Notes: a model not told the origin generated them from the letters alone. Numbered from the stretch's first letter, positions 1-8,430 are shown. The stretch is DNA of 64,000 nucleotides from UBA11740 sp035635855 (GCA_035635855.1 DASQAF010000029.1:62001-126000); one strand, 5' to 3'. Numbers and translations are program-made.

Positions 1-78
1 CTAGGGCTGCCATAGAGTCTCCTCAGTAATCATCTAATTGAGTAATTGCGTTAGCGGCGCGTAGCATAACATCATTCG

Positions 79-546
79 TCAACAGTTTTCACTTAGCGCG
101 ACCGCGCGCTGGATTAAGCGACGCTGGTCACGCGAAAGTTCAGCCGGCAGATCATCGATTTTGAACCATGCCGCAGTCCTGATTTCAAAACTGCACGGCC
201 GCGGCGTGCCCATGGCTCTGGCGGTAAAATAGATCTCGATTTGGCGCGGCCTGGGCAGCGTGCGGGCAAACAACACTTCTACCTGTTCGAGTTCGATGCC
301 GATTTCTTCACGCATCTCACGGCGCAAAGCTGTGTCAGGCTGTTCGCCCTTACTGAGGAATCCGCCCGGTAAGCCCCAACCGCCATCGGGACGAAACACG
401 TGTTCGAGCAAGAGAACCCGGCCATCATCGTCAAAGATGATGGCGCCCGCGGTAACCGTGAAACGCCGCTGGCCGGTGCGCACCACGCGACGGCGTACGC
501 TGCCCGGCAGTCGCCGCCATACTGCGCCAAGAAATTCGATGAGCAT
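79..546 (-). CDS. Nudix hydrolase
   Basis: Nudix-family pyrophosphohydrolase of 155 residues. Residues 62-84 match the Nudix box GX5EX7REUXEEXGU exactly (G62, E68, R76, E77, E80, E81, G83), which binds the catalytic Mg2+. The preceding stretch (residues 29-60) is the usual beta sheet with a GWGLPGG lead-in. The N-terminus is basic and short, and there is no signal peptide, so a cytoplasmic enzyme. The family hydrolyses nucleoside diphosphates linked to some moiety X; the substrate cannot be told from sequence. It is transcribed away from the next gene, with a pair of palindromes in the gap. The first 78 bases of the window hold no gene that I can see. Confidence 0.9.
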   Translation of the reverse strand: MLIEFLGAVWRRLPGSVRRRVVRTGQRRFTVTAGAIIFDDDGRVLLLEHVFRPDGGWGLPGGFLSKGEQPDTALRREMREEIGIELEQVEVLFARTLPRPRQIEIYFTARAMGTPRPCSFEIRTAAWFKIDDLPAELSRDQRRLIQRAVALSENC

Positions 547-568
547 TAGACGAGAAGAATATCATGTC

Positions 569-615
569 CGACAAACTTCAGTTTGTCGCTCAACACGACA
601 AGCTGAAGCTTATCG
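569..615. repeat. Pair of REP-like palindromes
   Basis: Two 20-bp palindromes, 569-588 (cgacaaact-tc-agtttgtcg) and 596-615 (cgacaagct-ga-agcttatcg, one mismatch), are separated by 7 bases. They fill most of the gap between the Nudix gene and the divergent zinc-ribbon gene. Each can fold as a 9-bp stem with a 2-base loop. The paired layout is that of a bacterial interspersed mosaic element. Confidence 0.75.
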
Positions 616-703
616 AACACCAATCAAGGATTGACCAGCCTTCCATTCGTCGTTAATATCCGTGGTGCTTAGCCAGAACACATCAGCGACGCGAAAGCGA
701 ATC

Positions 704-1765
704 ATGTCAGCTAATATCGCAGAAGCTAAATCGGCCGCGCCGGAAACAAAAGCGCCAGCGACGCCTCCGCTTCCCAAGCGAATCACCAACGCGCAAACTG
801 TCTGTAACGAGCGCAACGAAAAGAAAAAACTCTGCAATGGTCACTTGAAGCAATTAAAGACCGCGGGCGAAGCTTCTGAAGTCCATCTACGCGGAGATGA
901 CGTGCTGTACAAATGTCAGATTTGCGGCACGCTTTACATGGGACCACCGCTCGGGCACGTGCGCGATCCGGAAAAGCAAAGCCGTTTTGTCGAAGCGGAA
1001 CTGTCGGCGCTGCTGAAGGCCGCGGGTGGGACGCTACCGGTAATCAAGAAGAACGAAAAAGGCGTCTATGTGATCGTCGAGCCGGAAGGCGAACACGGTC
1101 ACGCCGCGCCCGCCGCAAAACCGGCCGCGGCCCCCGCAAAGGCTCCGGCCGCAGTTCCCGCCACGCCCACACCGGCCGCAGCACAGGCAACTGTGGTGGC
1201 AGAGCAGTCGATGACTCCGCCCGCTGGGCCAAAGCCAGCGGCTGAACCGAACCGGCAACTAAATCGTCGATCGACCTACGCAGGCGTGGTTGATACGGGA
1301 CCAGTCGCAGGGGAAACTCAAGAACAGAAAATCGCGCGTTTGCAGAAAGTTGTCGCCGGAGCGAAACAGCGAAGCGAGGAAGGCGGAGCAGAACCCGTAA
1401 CCTCGGTGACCGTGGTCGATTCTTCGCCGGACGCGGATGCTCATCGTCCGGCTGCGGAAGCACAAGCCGAGACGGGCGCTGCTTCGGCCGCGCCACTGAG
1501 TGCCGCCGCGGCAAATGCTTCGCCGGTTGCGGGCGCCGAAACTCCGGCCGACCTGGCCCCGGACAAAGTCGCGGCGGCGACAACGCCTACGTCCACTACA
1601 TCCCACGCGCCCAGTGGCGAAGCCGATCGAACACTGATGAAGCGATCGACTTATGCCGGTGTAGTGGATACGGGACCCATACCCGGCGAGACTCACGAAC
1701 AAAAGATCGAGCGGCTCACGAAACTGGCAGCGGCAGCAAAGCAGCGCGCGGACGAAGGCGGGTAA
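704..1765 (+). CDS. Zinc-ribbon protein with Ala/Pro-rich linkers and a duplicated C-terminal motif
   Basis: About 353 residues, family not recognised. The N-terminal 110 residues hold two cysteine pairs: C-x9-C-x2-H in the segment VCNERNEKKKLCNGH, then CQIC about 35 residues later, suggesting a metal-binding ribbon. Two long Ala/Pro-rich linkers follow. A block of about 43 residues starting with RSTYAGVVDTGP and ending KQR.EEGG occurs twice (about residues 185-228 and 311-353). There is no signal peptide or membrane segment. The start at 704 is preferred because the in-frame GTG at 662 would add 14 residues that look like intergenic sequence. The low-complexity linkers argue for a cytoplasmic scaffold or regulator, but no function is assigned. 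Confidence 0.6.
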   Translation: MSANIAEAKSAAPETKAPATPPLPKRITNAQTVCNERNEKKKLCNGHLKQLKTAGEASEVHLRGDDVLYKCQICGTLYMGPPLGHVRDPEKQSRFVEAELSALLKAAGGTLPVIKKNEKGVYVIVEPEGEHGHAAPAAKPAAAPAKAPAAVPATPTPAAAQATVVAEQSMTPPAGPKPAAEPNRQLNRRSTYAGVVDTGPVAGETQEQKIARLQKVVAGAKQRSEEGGAEPVTSVTVVDSSPDADAHRPAAEAQAETGAASAAPLSAAAANASPVAGAETPADLAPDKVAAATTPTSTTSHAPSGEADRTLMKRSTYAGVVDTGPIPGETHEQKIERLTKLAAAAKQRADEGG

Positions 1766-1811
1766 CCCTAGATTCTCGGTTTCACATCGATCTTTCCGAA
1801 CGTTTTGCCCT

Positions 1812-1957
1812 CAACCGCGAAGCGGTTGGAGCCTTCAGCCCAATGTTGCCGAAGGCTACGTTGGGTTCATAGTTAATCGGCGCGCCCAACCCTGACAGGG
1901 TTGCGGCAAATCTCCGTCCGGACCGGAACGATTCATAAATCAACCGCAACGCGGTTG
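1812..1957. repeat. Cluster of three REP-like hairpins
   Basis: Three 17-bp hairpins with 7-bp stems: 1812-1828 (caaccgc-gaa-gcggttg), 1887-1903 (caaccct-gac-agggttg) and 1941-1957 (caaccgc-aac-gcggttg). A looser gccttc/gaaggc pair lies at 1831-1856. They sit immediately downstream of the decayed transposase gene (1960-2409). Matching hairpins with the same gac loop and ttc loop occur on its other side at 2525-2619. This is the classic arrangement of REP sequences around their transposase. Confidence 0.75.
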
Positions 1958-1959
1958 TG

Positions 1960-2409
1960 TCAATCCCAGATATATTTTTCATCCCATTCCACGTCATCGA
2001 CGAAGTAAGGTTCGCAACTCATCCTGAAAACTCATCTTCATATGATGGCGTTGCTGATTGGCGATGTATTTTTTCACACGTTCAAGGTTCGAGGCGCTCA
2101 CAGAAAAATCCGCGTAGCCACCTTGCCATTCGAAATGTCGAATCGAATGTTCCTCTTTCAGCCAAGATTCGATACGCGCTTCAGCTCCTTCACCCATTCG
2201 GCTTGCGTGATGGTTCGGGCGAAGCGTGCGAGATGATGAATGTGATCGTCCATCCCCCCGGTAATGATAGGTGCGCACTTCAGTTGCTTTGAGATGCCGC
2301 CCAGATATGAATGCAACGACTTGCGGACAGTCTCGTCTTTTAGAAATGGACGACGCGCTTTCGTGGAAAAGACCAGATGGATGTAAACAGCGGAGAGTGA
2401 TTGCGGCAT
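1960..2409 (-). pseudogene. Decayed REP-associated (IS200-like, Y1) transposase
   Basis: The translation is split over three frames, but together they give an almost complete REP-associated tyrosine transposase. Frame one (2409 to about 2163) starts MPQSLSAVYIHLVFSTKARR and includes the HUH motif in DDHIHHL. Frame two (about 2163 to 1994) carries WLKEEHSIRHFEWQGGY and the catalytic tyrosine in KKYIANQQ. A third frame from about 1996 supplies the family's usual C-terminus VEWDEKYIWD and a stop at 1960-1962. Two single-base shifts, near 2163 and near 1995, are therefore needed to rebuild the enzyme. Catalytic residues are otherwise preserved, so inactivation is recent or the shifts are sequencing errors. 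REP-like hairpins flank it on both sides. Confidence 0.8.
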
Positions 2410-2524
2410 TAATTTGGATCATACAAGCTGATGCAAGCGCCTTGAGGCTTGCAAGATCTACTGAATTGAAATTCGTTGAGTAAGTTGAGATAGCAATTCT
2501 GACTTGAACTCAAAGAAACAGGCC

Positions 2525-2619
2525 GCAACCCTGACAGGGTTGCAGCCTCAACAATTGCCACTTACCCAACGTAGCCTGCGGCAACGTTTGGCTGGAGGAC
2601 GAAACCGCTTCGCGGTTTC
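2525..2619. repeat. REP-like hairpins upstream of the decayed transposase
   Basis: Two 19-bp hairpins: 2525-2543 (gcaaccct-gac-agggttgc) and 2601-2619 (gaaaccgc-ttc-gcggtttc). The first is an extended copy of the hairpin at 1887-1903. Together with the cluster at 1812-1957 they bracket the transposase remnant. The second copy ends 10 bp from the stop of the GHMP kinase gene. Confidence 0.75.
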
Positions 2620-2628
2620 CGGCTCGCG

Positions 2629-3636
2629 TCAGGTTTCCTTGATCACCAATCCCTCGCGCGCCACCTTCCAATCCAAAATTTCTGCGCCCTTTTGTTTGGT
2701 CAAAGCGCGTTCGACATCCTGCTTTCGTCCATCTGCGCACAAAAACGCGATGCAGCCACCGCCGCCGGCCCCGCAAACCTTGGCCGCCAACGCTCCATTC
2801 GCCAGCGCCTTCTCAACCAGAAGATCCATGTGCGGCGTCGTGATGTTTGGCGCCAGGCGTTTACGATTCGGATAGGCGGCGCGCATGATCTCAGCCACAG
2901 CGTCCCAGTCATTTCCGAGCAGCGCCGCGCGCATCGCAATCGCCGTGTCGCGAATGCGTTCGAAGATATCAAACAACTCGGGGTCGCCGTCGATGTGCCG
3001 CTTGAAAATTTCCCAATTGTTGATTCCTGAGAGGCGTGGCTCGCCGGTGTAGCAGATGACAAAGCGGCGCTCAAGCTCGGTTTCGTCTATCTCCAAATGC
3101 TCTCGCTCCACCCCGTCGCTGCGCAAATGAATGCCCGAGACCGAGCCGTAAAATGCCGGATAGTAATCCTGAATGCCGGCGGGAACTTTGATTACGGTGG
3201 TTTCAATGTTCGCTGCGATCCCGATGAAATTGTGATCTTCATAACGCCCTCCGACCAGACGGTTGAGCGCGCCGATCAGCGCGATGGCCAGCGCTGACGA
3301 TCCTGAAATGCCGGCGCCGGCCGGAGCTTCGCTGTGGGCGACCAGATGAAAACCGGTCTGGGGCCCGAAGAAGTGCACCATTTTCGAAACCAGTTCGAGC
3401 CGCTTGTCGCGCGCCAGTTCCTCAAGTCCGCCCAGGCTGGTTTCAAACTTCACTTTGCGGTCGCGTGACTCGAGGATGACGCGCTGATCCCTGCGGGTTT
3501 TGATTTGCACGTGCGCGCGCAAGGTCAGCGCAAAGTTAACCGTCATAGCGCCGGGATGAAATAGATAGAGCGGCCAGATATCCACTGTGCCGCCGGCAAG
3601 ATCGACGCGAGTTGGGGCAGATGATTCGATGATCAC
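2629..3636 (-). CDS. GHMP family kinase
   Basis: 335-residue small-molecule kinase of the GHMP superfamily (galactokinase, homoserine, mevalonate, phosphomevalonate and heptose kinases). All three family motifs are visible: motif 1 with PTRVDLAGGT (residues 8-17), the ATP-binding motif 2 PAGAGISGSSA (105-115) and motif 3 KVCGAGGGGC (about 286-295). Motif 1 with its DLAGGT core resembles the sugar and heptose 7-phosphate kinases more than the mevalonate kinases, but the substrate is not decided by what I can read. Start codon is GTG at 3636. The neighbours (DedA, Usp) do not point to a pathway. Cytoplasmic. Confidence 0.85.
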   Translation of the reverse strand: MIIESSAPTRVDLAGGTVDIWPLYLFHPGAMTVNFALTLRAHVQIKTRRDQRVILESRDRKVKFETSLGGLEELARDKRLELVSKMVHFFGPQTGFHLVAHSEAPAGAGISGSSALAIALIGALNRLVGGRYEDHNFIGIAANIETTVIKVPAGIQDYYPAFYGSVSGIHLRSDGVEREHLEIDETELERRFVICYTGEPRLSGINNWEIFKRHIDGDPELFDIFERIRDTAIAMRAALLGNDWDAVAEIMRAAYPNRKRLAPNITTPHMDLLVEKALANGALAAKVCGAGGGGCIAFLCADGRKQDVERALTKQKGAEILDWKVAREGLVIKET

Positions 3637-3650
3637 GATAATTAAGTAAT

Positions 3651-3706
3651 TGCAGATTCCAAATTCAAAATTCCAGATTTCAAATTCCAGATTTCAAGTT
3701 TCAACG
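3651..3706. repeat. AT-rich short tandem repeat
   Basis: An AT-rich run built from short units such as attccagatttcaa and attccaaattcaa, lying in the 74-bp gap between the DedA gene and the GHMP kinase gene. The same low-complexity style occurs at the 5' end of purE (about 6729-6765) and at 41639-41738, so it is probably another interspersed repeat family of this genome. Confidence 0.6.
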
Positions 3707-3710
3707 CAGA

Positions 3711-4388
3711 CTATTTCAAATGAATCTTTTCGCGGATCTCTTCCTTTAACTCTTTTAAGCTGCCGATCGCGGCCTTCTCAATCTCCTGCAGACGCTCGGG
3801 CGCCGCCTCTTCAACCTTTTTGGAAATCCACATCCGCTTGAACAAATAGAAACCCAGGACTCCCCCGATTACAATTCCCAGGAGGATTTTTCCGACATGG
3901 CGAAAATCGCCAATCAATCCCGTAACCGCGCTGCCGAAAAAATAGCCAACACCGCTGAGAATGAAAACCCAGAGGAAACAACTGGCCATCGAAAGCGGCA
4001 GGAACCGCAGGAACGGCATACGCGCGACGCCATAAAAAGTGCACGACGCCCACCGCAAGCCGTAAATATATTTTGAAAGAAAGATTGACAGGACGCCAAA
4101 GCGACTGGTCAGCCGTTCGAGGCGCGGCTTTGCGCTGCGATAAAAGCGAAAGCCGCGCACCGTCTTGCCGAATACCCGGCCGGCCCAATAGGCGAAGTTA
4201 TCACTCGCCACGCCGCCCAAAGTGCCCCACAACAACACGCGCGCAAAACTGTATTCGCCAAAAAAGCTGCTGTGCGCCAGCACTCCCGCCAACATAAGAG
4301 TGATGTCTCCCTCGATGACAACGAGAAAGAACACCGCATAGAGGCCGAACTGCTCGATCAAGTGGGACAGGAAATGAAGACTGTTCAT
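3711..4388 (-). CDS. DedA family (VTT domain) membrane protein
   Basis: 225-residue integral membrane protein with the DedA/VTT layout. It has an N-terminal hydrophobic segment (about 12-40), a re-entrant region containing GTLGGVASDNFAYWAG, the conserved SKYIYGLRWASC segment with its arginine (about residues 107-118), and two or three C-terminal helices. DedA proteins act in the inner membrane and are linked to lipid scrambling or export and to membrane-potential homeostasis. The C-terminal 35 residues are charged (KKVEEAAPERLQEIEKA) and probably form a cytoplasmic helix. It lies downstream of the universal stress protein gene in the same direction, separated by a 105-bp inverted repeat. Confidence 0.88.
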   Translation of the reverse strand: MNSLHFLSHLIEQFGLYAVFFLVVIEGDITLMLAGVLAHSSFFGEYSFARVLLWGTLGGVASDNFAYWAGRVFGKTVRGFRFYRSAKPRLERLTSRFGVLSIFLSKYIYGLRWASCTFYGVARMPFLRFLPLSMASCFLWVFILSGVGYFFGSAVTGLIGDFRHVGKILLGIVIGGVLGFYLFKRMWISKKVEEAAPERLQEIEKAAIGSLKELKEEIREKIHLK

Positions 4389-4494
4389 AAGTGAGCAGTA
4401 AGCAGTCAGCAGTGGAATTTAGGTATTGAACGGAGGCCGGAGAGCAGAGCGCGCATTTGCTGAACGCGCACTGCCCACCCTGACTGCTCACTTG
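4389..4494. repeat. Inverted repeat between uspA-like and dedA-like genes
   Basis: The arms are about 4389-4414 (aagtgagcagtaagcagtca) and 4469-4494 (reverse complement reads caagtgagcagtcagggtgg). The element runs from the stop codon of the Usp gene, which lies inside the right arm, to the start of the DedA gene. Similar gtcagtagtcagt-type arms occur at 14946-15027. Confidence 0.65.
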
Positions 4495-4988
4495 TCCGAG
4501 GCCTCCTCCTGTGGGGGTTTTACAACCAGTACGGGGCAACCGGCATGACGTACTACAGCCTCTGCAGTTGAGCCGAAGATCATTCGTCCCAGGCCCGTGC
4601 GACCGTGCGACGAAATCACAATCAAATCGGCGTCACGTTCACCGGCCACCCGCACAATCTCGGCGGCCGCATCGCCATGGACGATTACTTCCTCGACTTC
4701 GAGGCCGTTCAATTCCTCGCAGTCTGTAAGTCTTGGCAATTCGCGTTCGGCTGAGTCTTCCAATTGTTCACTGATGTCCGCAATCGGCATCGGATCGGCC
4801 AAACCCGTATAGCCGACGGCCGGCACAACCGGTTCGACTACGTGCAAGCATATGATCGTGGCGTGGGTCGCGCGCGCGATAGCAGCAGCATAAGGCAGCG
4901 CATAATTCGCGCAGCCGCTAAAATCCGTAGGTAATAGAATTTTGCGCAGGCGCGGCAGCACCGCCTGGTTTTTACTCGTGTCAGGCAT
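4488..4988 (-). CDS. Universal stress protein (UspA family)
   Basis: 166-residue single-domain universal stress protein. The nucleotide-binding signature G-2x-G-9x-G-S/T is present near the C-terminus (SSHGRTGLGRMIFGSTAEAV), preceded by the DLIVIS strand. This places it with the ATP-binding Usp proteins (MJ0577 type). The N-terminal strand KILLPTDFSGCANYALPYA is also typical. Such proteins are cytoplasmic, dimeric and raised under stress or growth arrest; the partner here is unknown. The stop codon lies within an inverted repeat shared with the gap to the DedA gene. Confidence 0.92.
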   Translation of the reverse strand: MPDTSKNQAVLPRLRKILLPTDFSGCANYALPYAAAIARATHATIICLHVVEPVVPAVGYTGLADPMPIADISEQLEDSAERELPRLTDCEELNGLEVEEVIVHGDAAAEIVRVAGERDADLIVISSHGRTGLGRMIFGSTAEAVVRHAGCPVLVVKPPQEEASDK

Positions 4989-5028
4989 GGCTTGATTCGG
5001 AGGGCATTCTACACGCTGAAGGCGCGGT

Positions 5029-5057
5029 TTGACAGCCCCTCGGCCCTTTAATAAGAT
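5029..5057 (+). promoter_or_regulatory. Sigma-70-type promoter for the ROK kinase gene
   Basis: A perfect -35 box TTGACA (5029-5034), a 17-bp spacer and a -10 box TAAGAT (5052-5057; 5 of 6 to TATAAT) lie on the + strand about 50 bp ahead of the ATG at 5110. This is the clearest consensus promoter in the window and fits the housekeeping sigma factor encoded at 13211-14941. Confidence 0.7.
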
Positions 5058-5109
5058 GACGACGAAATTCCTGCCCTAATCCCCGAAGCACTCGTGAAAG
5101 GCTTGCGGC

Positions 5110-6057
5110 ATGCCACCAGACTCTGAAAACAATTTCATCGGAATCGATATTGCCGCAAGAACTATGCGAGCCGTCGCCATCTCATCCGCCGGCGAAATTC
5201 TGGGAGCGCGCGACGATTCATATCGACCGGAAGATCTGATCTCGGTAACCAGGAATCTGGTGGCCGGCCTCAGCGAACTGGGACCAATCAAGTCTGTGGG
5301 AATAGCGATTCCGGGCCTGGTCAATCGTGAAACAGATCGCGTTTTGATTTCCACCGGACTGCCTTCGATGGTCCGTGACGACCTTCATTCCGAGCTGATG
5401 AAGGCGACGGGCTTGAGAGTCGAGCTGGAGAACGATGCCAACGCTGCTGCCTACGGCGAGTACAAAGCCGGCGCCGGCCGCGATGCGCGCGATCTCTTTT
5501 ACATCGGAATTGGCGATGCGATCGGGGGCGCGATCATTCTCGACGGCAAACTGTGGATCGGAGCCTCGGGCTGCGCGGGCGAAATTGGACACATCACCAT
5601 CGATACCGAAGGCAATGAATGCGAGTGTGGAAACCGTGGCTGTCTTGAAACGGTTGCCTCAGCGCCTAACATCGTTCGACGTGCTAGCGAACGTCTGGGT
5701 CGCGACTCGACGTCCTCGCTTTCACGTTTGGCAATGGAAAAAAGCTTTACTGCCGGGGATCTGGCTCGTGAAGCCCGTAACGGCGACGACTTTTCCGTCA
5801 TGATGATCGAACGCACGGGAAAATACATCGGCACGGCGGTGGGCAGCATCATCAACCTGCTCAGCCTTGAGCGAATCGTTTTGGGCGGCACCATCATGGA
5901 AGCCGGGGATCTAATTGTGAAACCGATCATCGCAGAAGCCGGCAAGCGCTCGTTTCAACCGTGCTTTGAAGCGACCAAAATTGTCGCGGCGGAATTGGGA
6001 CTAGATGGAATAGCCATCGGAGCGGCGTTGCTGGCCAGGGATTCAGGTGGAGGCTAG
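5110..6057 (+). CDS. ROK family sugar kinase, glucokinase-like
   Basis: 315-residue ROK kinase. The N-terminal phosphate-binding loop reads IGIDIAARTMRA. The catalytic region has ENDANAAAYGEY followed by the conserved E-x-G-H-x motif in GEIGHITI, and the ROK zinc signature is exact: CECGNRGCLE. Glucose, N-acetylmannosamine and fructose kinases share this layout, so glucokinase is likely but not proven. No helix-turn-helix precedes the kinase domain, which excludes the NagC/XylR repressor branch. It is preceded by a good promoter and followed by a REP cluster, so it appears monocistronic. Confidence 0.88.
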   Translation: MPPDSENNFIGIDIAARTMRAVAISSAGEILGARDDSYRPEDLISVTRNLVAGLSELGPIKSVGIAIPGLVNRETDRVLISTGLPSMVRDDLHSELMKATGLRVELENDANAAAYGEYKAGAGRDARDLFYIGIGDAIGGAIILDGKLWIGASGCAGEIGHITIDTEGNECECGNRGCLETVASAPNIVRRASERLGRDSTSSLSRLAMEKSFTAGDLAREARNGDDFSVMMIERTGKYIGTAVGSIINLLSLERIVLGGTIMEAGDLIVKPIIAEAGKRSFQPCFEATKIVAAELGLDGIAIGAALLARDSGGG

Positions 6058-6070
6058 TAGTTGATTTTCA

Positions 6071-6210
6071 TTAGCACCTCGCTTCAGCGAGGTGAACAAA
6101 ATGTGTAGTCACATTGAGGTTAGCCGTTTTAACGGCTTGTCGAAAAACCGTTGAAACGGTTTAACTGATTCTTCATGGTTCGTAGACACCTCGCTGAAGC
6201 GAGGTGCTAA
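6071..6210. repeat. BIME-like cluster of four palindromes with outer inverted copies
   Basis: The outer copies 6071-6094 and 6187-6210 are exact reverse complements (each contains cacctcgct and agcgaggtg around a 2-base loop). Between them lie two other hairpins, 6122-6137 (agccgtt-tt-aacggct) and 6145-6162 (aaaccgtt-ga-aacggttt). The cluster occupies the gap between the convergent ROK kinase and purE genes. Confidence 0.85.
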
Positions 6211-6250
6211 ATAGAGAGTGAACGTCGGCGAGTCCCGTTATCCGCACTTC

Positions 6251-6781
6251 TTAGTCCAGTTTCGTCTCGCGAATTTTCTTTTCCTGCCCAGCGCGTAACT
6301 CCCGCAGTTTGTTTCTTAACGCCGGCCGACTGTTGGCCAGGATCGCGATCGCCAATAACGCAGCGTTCGTCGCGCCCGGCTTTCCAATGGCCAGGGTACC
6401 CACCGGAATTCCGGCCGGCATTTGCACGGTTGAGAGCAGGGAATCCAAACCGTTGAGCGCGTCACTCTTCATCGGCACGCCCAGCACCGGCAGCGTCGTG
6501 TGCGCCGCAATAACACCCGCCAGATGAGCAGCGCCGCCGGCCGCCGCGATGATTACTTCAATACCCCGCGACTCTGCCGTGGCGGCGAATTCAGAAGCCA
6601 GCGCCGGCGTGCGATGCGCCGACATGACATGACTCTCGTGCGGTACGCCGAACTGCTGCAGAGTATCCGCGGCCGCGCGCATCGTGTCCCAATCCGACTT
6701 GCTGCCCATCAGGACAGCGACGAGAGATTGCGAATTGCGAATTTCGGATTTCGAATTTTTGGATCTCTTAGCTTTTGACAT
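6251..6781 (-). CDS. purE: N5-carboxyaminoimidazole ribonucleotide mutase PurE
   Basis: 176-residue class I PurE, which converts N5-CAIR to CAIR in purine biosynthesis. The active-site motifs VLMGSKSDWD and MSAHRTPALASEF are intact, as is the GGAAHLAGVIAAHT loop. The domain begins near residue 21. The first 20 residues (MSKAKRSKNSKSEIRNSQSL) are not part of the enzyme; their DNA is an AT-rich repeat (about 6729-6765) of the type seen between genes elsewhere in the window. No purK lies next to it. The start at 6781 is the only ATG ahead of the conserved core, so the extension is probably translated. Confidence 0.92.
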   Translation of the reverse strand: MSKAKRSKNSKSEIRNSQSLVAVLMGSKSDWDTMRAAADTLQQFGVPHESHVMSAHRTPALASEFAATAESRGIEVIIAAAGGAAHLAGVIAAHTTLPVLGVPMKSDALNGLDSLLSTVQMPAGIPVGTLAIGKPGATNAALLAIAILANSRPALRNKLRELRAGQEKKIRETKLD

Positions 6782-6798
6782 TTTGAGTCTCAGATGAA

Positions 6799-6891
6799 GT
6801 CAGTACCCGGAGCGGTAGCGACCAGGTTAGGTGTTGTCAATCTCGGCCGTTTAGAAGACGGTACCCGGTCGCTACCGCTCCCGGTACTGAC
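6799..6891. repeat. Inverted repeat of the 'agcggtagcg' family (intergenic)
   Basis: The 29-bp arms 6799-6827 and 6863-6891 are reverse complements with two mismatches and share the core agcggtagcgacc. The element fills the gap between purE and icd and ends one base before the icd stop codon. Related arms occur inside mutS2 (9513-9593, 10908-11001) and at 58408-58539. Confidence 0.85.
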
Positions 6892-6892
6892 C

Positions 6893-8347
6893 TTATTCTC
6901 CCTGGTCCAGTGAATATCCCCGCTCGCCGTCAAAGTTGCAAAGGTTCTCGATCTTTATGAAGTCAAAGCCCGCGCCCGCGACGCGGCCGAGCAGATCGAT
7001 GATCTGCTGATGCGAGATGGGCGCGCCTTTCTCTTGCGACATGAAGCGGCAGCGCCATTGATCAGAACAGAAGGTCTCGGAGGCGCCCCCCGGCCAGACT
7101 TTTACGCCGCGATTGCTGATCATTGAAAGCCGCAAATCCTCCGGCGTAATCTTTGTGAGCGAGTTCCCCAGGTTGTCCGGTGAGCCTTTCAGCCAGTCCA
7201 AAAAGACATCCACGCCCACGAGGTCCTTCTTTGTATCCGAGCGCTCCTTGACGATAGTCTCGCTACAAACTCCTTCGACATCTGTTTGCTTGTAAGCGAC
7301 TGCCCTAAGCGTTCGGGGTTTTTTACCGAGGCGCTCAACCACGGCTTGCGCGAATTCCTTCGTTCCCACCTTTTGCTTACTGATACCTTCCTGGTAGATG
7401 TCATAGGTGTGAACTCCATCTTCGATCGTGCGTAGCCAGGCGTTATGAACTTTCTCCGCATTGTTAGTCTGGCCGATGTGTACCAGCATCAGGATCGCGC
7501 CCAGGAGTAGGCCTGACGGGTTTGCCAAATTCTGGCCCGCGCGGCGCGGCGCCGACCCATGAATCGCTTCGAACATCGCGATGTTCTCGCCGATGTTCGC
7601 TGAACCGGCGAGACCAACCGATCCGGCTATTTGGGCAGCCACGTCCGACAAGATGTCTCCGTAAAGATTCGGCATCACTATTACGTCAAAAGCATTGGGT
7701 GTATCGGCCAGCTTGGCCGCGCCGATATCCACGATCCAGTGTTCGTTTTCGATGTCGGAGTATTCAGCAGCGATCTCGTCAAAGACTTTATGAAACAGAC
7801 CGTCGGTTAGTTTCATGATGTTGTCTTTGGTGAAGCAGGTAACCTTTTTGCGGTTGTGACGGCGAGCGTATTCAAAAGCGTAGCGCACAATCTTTTCCGA
7901 ACCGGGCCGGGAAATAATCTTCAAACAATTCATTACCTGGTCGGTTTGGCGATATTCGATGCCGGCATAAAGGTCCTCTTCATTTTCACGCACGATCACG
8001 ACGTCCATGCCGGGATGCTTTGTTTCGATAAACGGATGATAAGAAACGCAGGGCCGCACGTTGGCGTAGAGGCCGAAGGTTTTGCGCACAGTCACGTTGA
8101 GACTCTTGTAACCGCCACCTTGCGGCGTCGTTATTGGGGCCTTGAGAAAAACTCTGGTGTTCCGCAGAGAGGCCCAGGCGCTCGGATCGATTCCGGAAGT
8201 ATTTCCGGAGAGATAAACTTTCTCGCCGATTTCTATCTTTTCGATGTCCAGCTTGGCGCCCGCTTCCTTCAGGATGTGGAGCGTGGCTTCCATGATTTCG
8301 GGACCGATGCCGTCGCCATAGGCGACCGTGATTGGTACGGAGGGCAT
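6893..8347 (-). CDS. icd: Isocitrate dehydrogenase, long (Thermus/alpha-proteobacterial ICDH-type) form
   Basis: 484-residue isocitrate/isopropylmalate dehydrogenase family enzyme of the TCA cycle. It has the N-terminal VAYGDGIGPEI, the substrate-binding segment SLNVTVRKTFGLYANVRP, the metal-binding NLYGDILSDVAAQI and the cofactor loop HGSAPRRAGQNLANP. The catalytic domain ends near residue 335. A C-terminal extension of about 140 residues matches the length of the long ICDH form found in Thermus. The start at 8347 (MPSVPITVAYGDG) is chosen because upstream in-frame codons fall into a repeat element (8431-8573). Probably NADP-dependent by family; I could not confirm this from residues. Confidence 0.9.
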   Translation of the reverse strand: MPSVPITVAYGDGIGPEIMEATLHILKEAGAKLDIEKIEIGEKVYLSGNTSGIDPSAWASLRNTRVFLKAPITTPQGGGYKSLNVTVRKTFGLYANVRPCVSYHPFIETKHPGMDVVIVRENEEDLYAGIEYRQTDQVMNCLKIISRPGSEKIVRYAFEYARRHNRKKVTCFTKDNIMKLTDGLFHKVFDEIAAEYSDIENEHWIVDIGAAKLADTPNAFDVIVMPNLYGDILSDVAAQIAGSVGLAGSANIGENIAMFEAIHGSAPRRAGQNLANPSGLLLGAILMLVHIGQTNNAEKVHNAWLRTIEDGVHTYDIYQEGISKQKVGTKEFAQAVVERLGKKPRTLRAVAYKQTDVEGVCSETIVKERSDTKKDLVGVDVFLDWLKGSPDNLGNSLTKITPEDLRLSMISNRGVKVWPGGASETFCSDQWRCRFMSQEKGAPISHQQIIDLLGRVAGAGFDFIKIENLCNFDGERGYSLDQGE

Positions 8348-8430
8348 AAGATGAGTGCCTTTCTTTCCGATTTGAGAAGTTGACGAATATAAGCCAAAAG
8401 GTGGAAGTGAGCAACGCGGGAACTCATCCG

